A stretch of DNA of 8,969 nt from an uncultured Anaerolineaceae bacterium (GTDB taxonomy: Bacteria; Chloroflexota; Anaerolineae; Anaerolineales; Anaerolineaceae): the NCBI GenBank assembly GCA_937907495.1, contig CALESS010000496.1, positions 1-8,969 on the forward strand. Reading direction: 5' to 3'. The notes below the pieces were generated by a model. The model had not been told where the DNA came from and ran no database searches. It worked only from the letters and a program-made list of their open reading frames with translations. Shown piece after piece: positions 1-5,597 of this stretch; position 1 is the stretch's first letter, and each line of letters begins with the position of its first letter. A program made the position numbers and the translations under genes.

Positions 1-53
1 ACCCCGGTTATAGCCTTGAAAGGGCTGTGTCCTAACCGCTAGACCATGGGGGC
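1..53 (-). tRNA. tRNA-Glu (anticodon TTC), 3' part missing
   Basis: Read on the minus strand from 53, the sequence folds as the first two thirds of a tRNA: acceptor 5' strand GCCCCCA (53-47), T8, D-arm GTCT...AGGAC, then an anticodon arm with the 7-nt loop CTTTCAA. The anticodon TTC lies at 20-18, giving glutamate. The variable loop TAAC and the T-stem 5' strand CGGGG followed by T run to the window edge, so the T-loop, the 3' acceptor strand and any CCA lie outside. The order and the invariant bases match bacterial tRNA-Glu closely. The outermost anticodon-stem pair (27/43) reads C-A and does not pair; the other four pairs are intact. Confidence 0.95.
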
Positions 54-63
54 AACGGTCAAT

Positions 64-92
64 ATTCTATCATGCCTTTTTCTACCGGTCAA
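64..92 (-). promoter_or_regulatory. sigma70-type promoter of tRNA-Glu
   Basis: On the minus strand TTGACC (92-87) is separated by exactly 17 bp from TAGAAT (69-64). The -10 is preceded by TGA, forming an extended -10. The predicted start is near 57, about 4 nt before the mature tRNA 5' end, as is usual for tRNA genes. The -35 lies within 15 bp of the stop codon of the upstream kinase gene. A second TTGACCG copy lies between the -10 and the tRNA (62-56). Confidence 0.8.
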
Positions 93-101
93 GAAATTGA
101 G

Positions 102-2456
102 TCAAGATTCCTTGCGCTCTTTTTCCAGTGCCGCGCAAACCCGGCCAAATTCACGGTAGAGGGCGGGTTCGTTGGCTTGCATCTCCGCCAGGTTTTCCGC
201 CTCCGCTTGCAGCTCCATCCGCTCACACAGTGCGGCCAAATGCCGCGCCCCCAGGTTACCGCTGATCCCCTTGAGGGAGTGGAACGCCTTGCGCGCAGAG
301 ACGATATCCTCCTCCCGCAGGGAGCGTTTGGCCCGGTCAATCAGCAGGGGTGCATCCATCAGGTAAATATCAATCATCTCCGTCAAAAAGTCTGCTTCGC
401 CTTCCATCTGCAAGGCACGGATGTTGTCCAGCGCGGTCGGGTCCAGCACGGGGGTGTTTTCCTCCGCCGCTTCCTCCTGCTCTTTATCCGTAAGGCTTGC
501 CCAGGTATCCACCACCTTACTCAACGTGGTCAAGGTCACCGGTTTGCTGATGTAATCATCCATCCCGGCGGCCATGCACTCATCCCGGTCACCCTGCAAG
601 GCATTGGCAGTCATGGCGATCACCGGCAGGTGAACCCCATCCTCCTCCCCCTGGCGGATTTGGCGGGTGGCCTCCAGGCCGTCCATACCGGGCATCTGGC
701 AATCCATCAGCACCAGGCAGAAATCGCCGCCCCGCTCTTGCACCGTTTGCACGGCCTCAAGGCCATCCTGGGCAGTATCCACACTGTACCCCAGCCGCTC
801 CAGTTGCAGCCGGGCCAGGTGCATATTGGCCAGGTTATCCTCCACCAGCAAAATCAGGCCTTTATTTTTCTCCGGATGGTCAATTTCCTTGAGCTCCCGC
901 ACCGGGGCTTCCCGCAGGGGAATGGGTTTGCCCGTCCGCGCCTCTTGCAGGGTTTGCAGCAACAGGCTGCGCTTGATGGGCTTTACCAGGTAGGCGGAAA
1001 AGCCGTTCGTCAGGGCTTCTTCCCACAGGCCGGCTTCATCTGACCCGGTAAGCAGGATGAGTTTTGCCTCCTGCATGGCAGGGAATTGCCGCAGTTCCCG
1101 GCAGAATTTATAGAAGCCAACCGGAGAGATGGACTTATTGATGATTGCAAGGTGTAAGGGGGCATCCTGCGGGGTGGAGAGGAGAATCTCCTGTGTTTGC
1201 CGGATGTTGCATGCCAGCCCGGTCACCGCGCCCCAGGCAGCCAGGTTGGCACAAATGGCCTGGCCCTGCGCCTCCCAGGGATCCACCACCAGGATGCGGA
1301 TGTTCTGCATTTCCAGGTCCGCCTCTGCCAGAGAATTAGCAGGTTGGTTTGCCTCCAGCAGGGGAATAAAAAACCGAAAAGTGGAACCTTTCTCTTCTTC
1401 ACTTTCCACTTCAATTCGCCCGCCCATCAATTCCACCAGCCGCCGGGAGATTGCCAGCCCCAGGCCGGTTCCGCCATACCGCCGGGTGGTGCTGCCATCC
1501 GCCTGGGTGAAGGGTTCAAACAGGCGCTTGCGGGCTGTTTCGTTCAAACCGATCCCGCTATCTTGAACGGAAAAGGACAGCCATTTACTGCCGCCATCCA
1601 CCCGCAGGTCGGTTCGGATATCTATATTCCCGGTTTCGGTGAATTTGACCGCATTCCCAACCAGGTTTACCAGTACCTGCCTCAATCGAGTCGGGTCTCC
1701 CCGCACCCGGGCTGGCGTTTCGGGCGAAACCCAGGCCAACATGTCAATTTTCTTCTGCCGCACCCGGCTAGCGAACAAATCCGCCACCCCTTCCATCAGG
1801 GCTGGCAAATCAAACTCAATCTCTTCCAACGTCAGCTTCCCGGCCTCAATTTTGGAGAAATCCAGCATATCGTTCAAGAGAGTCAGCAATGCATTGGATG
1901 AATCTCGGATGGATTCACCATAATCCCGCTGCTCGCGGTTGAGGGCTGTGTTCAAGAGCAATTCGGTCATGCCGATGATGGCGTTCATCGGCGTACGGAT
2001 TTCATGGCTCATGGTAGCCAGGAATTCTGATTTCAAGTGTGAGGCCTGTAAGGCTTCATCGCGCGCCCGGGAGAGCGCATTTTCGATGCTTTGCTGTGCC
2101 GGGTTGCCGGGCCGCACCGAAAGCCAGACCAGGTGTTCATCCCGGCTGCCCATCCAGTGCAGCGATACCTCAAACTCAGCGATCTCCTCCCCCACTTCTG
2201 TTCCACATTGCCATTGCTGCACATCGCCGGTGGTGGCCCGCCACAGAAGGCTGGTTTGCTGCTTCTCCGGCACCCCCAGCCACTCCAGCCATTCAAACAA
2301 AGAGGCCGATTCCCAATCCAGACGACCCGCCAGGGCGCGCAAAGCGGGGTTGACCACCTCGGCTTCGCCGCTGCGCCAGTCAAATATCCCCAGCCCAATT
2401 TCGACTTCGGCAAACAGGCGCTTATAATGGCTGTTGGAATCGCCTTGCTCCGCCAT
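102..2456 (-). CDS. Soluble hybrid sensor histidine kinase with pseudo-receiver, receiver and HPt domains
   Basis: This is a 784-residue phosphorelay kinase without a signal peptide or membrane segment, so it probably senses a cytoplasmic cue. Domains in order: PAS-like region (about 10-115), short coiled linker, HisKA with the phospho-accepting H151 in MSHEIRTP, and HATPase_c with N-box N268, G1 motif DSGIG (299-303), F-box FEPF and G2 motif GGTGLGL. A first receiver (about 386-505) is followed by a second receiver (about 534-650) with E539/D540, phospho-acceptor D585, T616 and K638. A C-terminal HPt domain carries H726 in AFHSLKG. The layout is that of BarA/ArcB-like His-Asp-His relays. The first receiver has N440 where the phosphorylated Asp should be, so it is probably a pseudo-receiver. 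The ATG at 2456 is preceded by GGGAG. The gene lies 9 bp downstream of the SRAP gene and is probably co-transcribed with it. No output response regulator is seen nearby, so signal and target are unknown. Confidence 0.95.
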   Translation of the reverse strand: MAEQGDSNSHYKRLFAEVEIGLGIFDWRSGEAEVVNPALRALAGRLDWESASLFEWLEWLGVPEKQQTSLLWRATTGDVQQWQCGTEVGEEIAEFEVSLHWMGSRDEHLVWLSVRPGNPAQQSIENALSRARDEALQASHLKSEFLATMSHEIRTPMNAIIGMTELLLNTALNREQRDYGESIRDSSNALLTLLNDMLDFSKIEAGKLTLEEIEFDLPALMEGVADLFASRVRQKKIDMLAWVSPETPARVRGDPTRLRQVLVNLVGNAVKFTETGNIDIRTDLRVDGGSKWLSFSVQDSGIGLNETARKRLFEPFTQADGSTTRRYGGTGLGLAISRRLVELMGGRIEVESEEEKGSTFRFFIPLLEANQPANSLAEADLEMQNIRILVVDPWEAQGQAICANLAAWGAVTGLACNIRQTQEILLSTPQDAPLHLAIINKSISPVGFYKFCRELRQFPAMQEAKLILLTGSDEAGLWEEALTNGFSAYLVKPIKRSLLLQTLQEARTGKPIPLREAPVRELKEIDHPEKNKGLILLVEDNLANMHLARLQLERLGYSVDTAQDGLEAVQTVQERGGDFCLVLMDCQMPGMDGLEATRQIRQGEEDGVHLPVIAMTANALQGDRDECMAAGMDDYISKPVTLTTLSKVVDTWASLTDKEQEEAAEENTPVLDPTALDNIRALQMEGEADFLTEMIDIYLMDAPLLIDRAKRSLREEDIVSARKAFHSLKGISGNLGARHLAALCERMELQAEAENLAEMQANEPALYREFGRVCAALEKERKES

Positions 2457-2465
2457 ATCTCTCCC

Positions 2466-3134
2466 TTATTTTTCGCCTTGCACAACCGCCGGGCTGTCAT
2501 TGGCCGGGTTGTTCACCGCCAGAGAAACCCGCTGCAGTTCCATCTGCTCTGGCGGGTAAGGTCGCAAGAATCCGGCCAGTTCATCCACCGAATGGGGAGA
2601 AATCCAATCCCAGGCTTGATCCCCGGTCAGCAGCACGGGCATCCGGTCATGGATGGGTTCCACCAGGGCATTGGCCTGGGTGGTGATGATGGTAAAGGTG
2701 AGCAGGGGGGGTGCTTCTGTTCCCTGCCAGCTTTCCCACAGCCCGGCGATGAAAAAGGGGCGCCCCTCTAGCAGGTGGATGTGATAGGGAATACCCGGGC
2801 CCTTGCCGCCTGCCGGGCGCTGCCATTCATAAAATCCATCCGCCGGGATCAGGCAGCGCCGTTTGGCATACGCCTGCCGAAAGGAGGGCTTTTCTGCCAG
2901 GGTCTCTGCGCGGGCATTAATCATCCGGCTGCCAATCTGCGCATCTTTAGCCCAAGCGGGCACCAGCCCCCACTTCATCCAGCCCAGGTTCCTGGTATTC
3001 GCATCCACCACCACCCCGGCCAGTTGACTGGGCGCCAGGTTAAACCGGGGTCGCCAATCCTCCGGGATGGAGCCAAGATCCAGGGCTTCTCGTAAATCAT
3101 CTGCATCCAACATGATTGTAAAACGACCGCACAT
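2466..3134 (-). CDS. yedK: SRAP domain protein (YedK/HMCES family), abasic-site DNA-protein crosslinker
   Basis: This 222-residue protein is one complete SRAP domain, the usual family length. Family members bind abasic sites in single-stranded DNA and shield them by a thiazolidine link through Cys2. The conserved residues are all visible: MCGRF at the N-terminus with C2 (exposed after Met removal), FNLAPSQ (31-37), N73 and E77 in NARAET, E103 in DGFYEW, and H162 in IHDRMPV. These match C2, N75, E105 and H160 of E. coli YedK. The start at 3134 is fixed by the need for Cys at position 2 and by GAGGTG just upstream. The gene is first in a probable operon with the hybrid kinase 9 bp downstream; the kinase Shine-Dalgarno lies next to this gene's stop codon. 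No clear LexA-type box is seen in the promoter region, so SOS control is not supported by the sequence. Confidence 0.95.
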   Translation of the reverse strand: MCGRFTIMLDADDLREALDLGSIPEDWRPRFNLAPSQLAGVVVDANTRNLGWMKWGLVPAWAKDAQIGSRMINARAETLAEKPSFRQAYAKRRCLIPADGFYEWQRPAGGKGPGIPYHIHLLEGRPFFIAGLWESWQGTEAPPLLTFTIITTQANALVEPIHDRMPVLLTGDQAWDWISPHSVDELAGFLRPYPPEQMELQRVSLAVNNPANDSPAVVQGEK

Positions 3135-3153
3135 GTTTCACCTCATTGATTGT

Positions 3154-3183
3154 ATTCTAGCACAGCTTGCCAATATCCATCCA
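3154..3183 (-). promoter_or_regulatory. probable promoter of the SRAP-kinase operon
   Basis: The minus strand carries TGC-TAGAAT (-10 at 3159-3154), an extended -10 like that of the tRNA promoter. The best -35 (TGGATG, 3183-3178, 18-bp spacer) matches only 3 of 6 positions. Transcription would start near 3147, giving a leader of about 13 nt that just contains the GAGGTG ribosome site. The -10 is convincing and the -35 is weak. Confidence 0.5.
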
Positions 3184-3185
3184 CT

Positions 3186-3234
3186 GGGGAGGGGCCGCCT
3201 GGGGCAGCCCGCCGGGCAGCCCTTGCCTGCCGGG
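3186..3234. repeat. G-tract and repeat cluster between divergent operons
   Basis: The core of the 183-bp divergent intergenic region contains G-runs on the plus strand (GGGG at 3186, 3191 and 3201, GGG at 3214). It also holds a 9-bp direct repeat GGGCAGCCC (3202-3210 and 3214-3222, 12 bp apart). An imperfect inverted repeat (about 3213-3234, arms CCGGGCAG and CTGCCGGG with one mismatch) overlaps the second copy. It lies upstream of both promoters and could be an operator or a structured element. No known regulator site is recognised. Confidence 0.4.
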
Positions 3235-3283
3235 AGACTCAAAACCCGGAAGAACGTCAGGCATTCCACTCCCTGCGGTGAAG

Positions 3284-3289
3284 TATAAT
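3284..3289 (+). promoter_or_regulatory. probable -10 box for the ftcD-dcd operon
   Basis: A perfect TATAAT lies 28 bp before the ATG at 3318. No convincing -35 is present at 16-18 bp upstream, so the promoter may be activator-dependent or the call may be wrong. The ribosome site GAGAGGT (3306-3312) follows. Confidence 0.45.
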
Positions 3290-3317
3290 AACAAGAAACT
3301 GTTTTGAGAGGTAGATT

Positions 3318-4868
3318 ATGCCCAATCCCCTCGTGGAATGCATTCCCAATTTTTCCGAAGCCCGCCGGCCGGAGGTTGTAGAATTAATTCTCCAGGCCAT
3401 CCAGGAAGTTCCCGGAGTCCACATCCTGGATCGCCACTCCGACCTGGATCACAACCGGACGGTCATCACCTTCATCGGTTCCCCGGCCGCGGTGGAGCAG
3501 GCAGCATTTCAATCCATCGCCCGCGCTTCCCAACTGATTGATCTGAACCAGCATACGGGCGAGCATCCCCGCATCGGGGCCGCGGATGTCGTGCCGTTCG
3601 TTCCGATCAGCGATATTGGCATGCAGGAATGTGTGCTGATGGCCCGCCGGCTGGGGCAGCGGGTGGCTGAAGAATTAAAAATCCCTGTTTATCTCTATGA
3701 AGATGCCGCCACCCGTCCCGAGCGCCAGAACCTGGAAAACATCCGCCGCGGCCAGTACGAGGGCTTGAAGGCTGATATCCTCACCAACCCCGAACGGCAG
3801 CCCGATTTTGGCCCGGCGGAACTCGGCCCGGCTGGAGCCACGGTCGTTGGCGCCCGCCAACCGCTGATCGCCTTCAACGCTTACCTGACGACCGATGATG
3901 TCTCCATCGCCCAAAAGATCGCCAAAGCCATCCGCAACTCCTCGGGTGGATTGCGCTTTGTAAAGGCCATGGGGGTGCTGGTGGAAGGGCGGGCGCAGGT
4001 TTCCATGAACCTGACCAACTTCCGCCTCACGCCGATCGCCCGGGTGGTGGAAATGGTGCGCCGCGAAGCCGCCCGCTACGGTGTGGCAATCCACCACACT
4101 GAATTGGTCGGGCTGATCCCGCAGGCCGCCCTGACGGATGCCGCCGTCTGGTATTCGCAGTTGGATGGCTTCCAGACCGAGCAGGTGCTGGAACAACGCC
4201 TTTACGAAGTCCTCTCGGCCCCGCAAACCGAACCCCCCGCTGCCAGCTCTTCCTTCCTGGATGAACTGGCGGCTGCCACCCCCACCCCCGGCGGCGGCTC
4301 CGCAGCCGCCCATGCCGGCGCAATCGGGGCTGCCCTGGCTTCCATGGTTGCCCGCCTGACCCTCGGGAAGAAGAAGTATGCCAACGTGGAACAGCGGATG
4401 CTGGCCCTGGTGGAAAAGGCCGAGGACTTGCGCGCCCGCCTGACCGCTGCCATTGATGAAGATGCCGCCGCCTTCACAGGATTCCTGACTGCAACCCGCC
4501 TGCCCAAGGAAACCCCCGAACAGCAAGCTGTCCGCCGGGAGGCGATCCAGCAGGCCACACTCGAAGCTGCCCGCGTGCCTTTGAAGGTCTCCAACATGGC
4601 GATCGAGGTCATGAAGCTCACCCTCGAAGCCGCCCGCCACGGCAATCTCAACGCCATCTCGGATGCCTGCTCCGGCTTCAATATGGCTCGGGCCTGCCTC
4701 AGCAGTGCCGGTCTCAATGTCCGCATCAATTTGCAAGGCCTGGAGGATTCCGCTCCCGGCCAACCCTTGTTGGATGAACAGACCCGGCTCGAACGCAGCG
4801 CCCGGGACCTGTTATTTGAATTACGCCGCGCCCTGGCAGAGCGCAGCGATATCACCATACCTGATTAA
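3318..4868 (+). CDS. ftcD: Bifunctional glutamate formimidoyltransferase / formimidoyl-THF cyclodeaminase
   Basis: The enzyme moves the formimino group from formiminoglutamate to tetrahydrofolate, then cyclises it to 5,10-methenyl-THF with release of ammonia, in the cytoplasm. The 516 residues hold an N-terminal formiminotransferase (about 1-299) with VECIPNFSE at the start and GEHPRIGAADVVPF around H83, equivalent to the catalytic His82 of the mammalian enzyme. An Ala/Pro/Ser linker (about 300-312) leads to a cyclodeaminase domain (about 313-510) with the glycine-rich TPTPGGGSAAA and NAISDACSG motifs. Domain order and length match mammalian FTCD (541 aa), whereas some bacteria encode the two activities separately. 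The ATG has GAGAGGT upstream. There is no histidine-degradation (hut) gene in the window. The gene sits 15 bp upstream of dcd, so it may serve one-carbon supply here, or the hut genes may lie elsewhere. Confidence 0.95.
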   Translation: MPNPLVECIPNFSEARRPEVVELILQAIQEVPGVHILDRHSDLDHNRTVITFIGSPAAVEQAAFQSIARASQLIDLNQHTGEHPRIGAADVVPFVPISDIGMQECVLMARRLGQRVAEELKIPVYLYEDAATRPERQNLENIRRGQYEGLKADILTNPERQPDFGPAELGPAGATVVGARQPLIAFNAYLTTDDVSIAQKIAKAIRNSSGGLRFVKAMGVLVEGRAQVSMNLTNFRLTPIARVVEMVRREAARYGVAIHHTELVGLIPQAALTDAAVWYSQLDGFQTEQVLEQRLYEVLSAPQTEPPAASSSFLDELAAATPTPGGGSAAAHAGAIGAALASMVARLTLGKKKYANVEQRMLALVEKAEDLRARLTAAIDEDAAAFTGFLTATRLPKETPEQQAVRREAIQQATLEAARVPLKVSNMAIEVMKLTLEAARHGNLNAISDACSGFNMARACLSSAGLNVRINLQGLEDSAPGQPLLDEQTRLERSARDLLFELRRALAERSDITIPD

Positions 4869-4883
4869 CCTGAGGAGGATGGA

Positions 4884-5438
4884 ATGGGCTTAAAACCAGA
4901 TCATTGGATTCGGAAAATGGCGCTTGAACACGGCATGATCGAGCCGTTCGTGGATCATCAAGTTCGCCAGGGTGTCATTTCCTACGGCGTCTCATCTTAT
5001 GGCTACGATGTGCGGGTGACGGATGAGTTCAAGATTTTCACCAACGTTTATTCGGCGGTGGTGGACCCGAAAAATTTCGATCCGCGCTCGATGATTGATT
5101 ACCAGGGGGAAGTCTGCATCATCCCGCCCAACTCCTTCGCCCTGGCCCGTACCGTGGAATATTTCCGCATCCCGCGCTCGGTGCTGACCATTTGCCTGGG
5201 CAAATCCACCTACGCCCGCTGCGGAATCATCGTCAACGTCACACCCTTTGAACCCGAATGGGAGGGCTTTGTGACCCTGGAAATCTCCAATACCACCCCG
5301 CTGCCGGCGCGCATCTATGCCAATGAAGGCATCGCCCAGGTGCTGTTCTTTGAGGCGGATGAACCCTGCCAGATTTCTTATGCCGATAAGAAGGGGAAGT
5401 ATCAGCATCAGCAGAATATCATTTTGCCGAAAGTCTAA
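4884..5438 (+). CDS. dcd: dCTP deaminase
   Basis: It deaminates dCTP to dUTP (or, in bifunctional relatives, straight to dUMP), feeding dTMP synthesis. At 184 residues it is close to the usual family length (193 in E. coli). The family core is intact: GKSTYARCG (106-114) supplies the triphosphate-contacting Ser and Arg, and [10 protein letters not shown] follows with the catalytic Glu at E133, equivalent to E138 of E. coli Dcd. The C-terminal lid has KGKYQHQQN. The start is supported by AGGAGG at 4873-4878, 5 nt ahead; an overlapping ATG at 4879 is in another frame. It is the second gene of an operon with ftcD and is followed at once by a strong terminator. Whether it also has dUTPase activity cannot be decided by eye. 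Confidence 0.95.
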   Translation: MGLKPDHWIRKMALEHGMIEPFVDHQVRQGVISYGVSSYGYDVRVTDEFKIFTNVYSAVVDPKNFDPRSMIDYQGEVCIIPPNSFALARTVEYFRIPRSVLTICLGKSTYARCGIIVNVTPFEPEWEGFVTLEISNTTPLPARIYANEGIAQVLFFEADEPCQISYADKKGKYQHQQNIILPKV

Positions 5439-5446
5439 TCCATCAG

Positions 5447-5476
5447 GCCGCCCGCTCCCACGGGCGGCTTTTTTTT
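5447..5476 (+). terminator. intrinsic terminator after dcd
   Basis: A perfect 8-bp GC stem, GCCGCCCG (5447-5454) and CGGGCGGC (5461-5468), encloses the 6-nt loop CTCCCA. It is followed directly by eight T residues (5469-5476). It begins 8 nt after the dcd stop codon and closes the ftcD-dcd operon. Confidence 0.95.
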
Positions 5477-5501
5477 GCGCGGCCAGCTTTCTACGGTGCT
5501 A

Positions 5502-5522
5502 TTTGGAGTAAAATTATCCAAA
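5502..5522. repeat. inverted repeat upstream of the beta-helix gene promoter (possible operator)
   Basis: Perfect 6-bp arms TTTGGA (5502-5507) and TCCAAA (5517-5522) are separated by an AT-rich 9-nt spacer. The dyad ends 8 bp before the -35 box, at a position typical for an activator site. No family-specific consensus is recognised. Confidence 0.4.
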
Positions 5523-5530
5523 ATTCATTC

Positions 5531-5558
5531 TTGACCTTCATCGGGCATGTTGTATAAT
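5531..5558 (+). promoter_or_regulatory. promoter of the exported beta-helix gene
   Basis: TTGACC (5531-5536) and a perfect TATAAT (5553-5558) are 16 bp apart. The predicted start near 5565 gives a leader of about 33 nt containing AAAGGGG (5584-5590) before the ATG at 5598. Confidence 0.8.
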
Positions 5559-5597
5559 GAAGGGGATCCGCTCCGTCTAAAGCAAAGGGGTTGCGTT

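Noticed and set aside
72..1043. Long plus-strand open frame opposite the kinase gene
   Set aside because: It is antisense to the well-supported receiver and HPt domains, has no recognisable domain, and arises from the GC-rich codon pattern.
3067..3288. 73-codon plus-strand open frame in the divergent intergenic region
   Set aside because: It overlaps the start of the SRAP gene antisense, is basic low-complexity, and lacks a ribosome site.
3135..3317. SOS/LexA box upstream of the SRAP gene
   Set aside because: I looked for GAAC-N4-GTTC-like and CTG-N10-CAG-like operators. GAAC occurs at 3252 but its partner half-site is absent.
3675..4763. 362-codon minus-strand open frame opposite ftcD
   Set aside because: It is a Gly-rich low-complexity translation opposite a clear enzyme, with no motif or ribosome-site support.
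5547..5597. Upstream in-frame ATG extending the beta-helix protein by 17 residues
   Set aside because: The ATG lies before the -10 box (5553-5558), so it would not be transcribed. The extension would also precede a good signal peptide.
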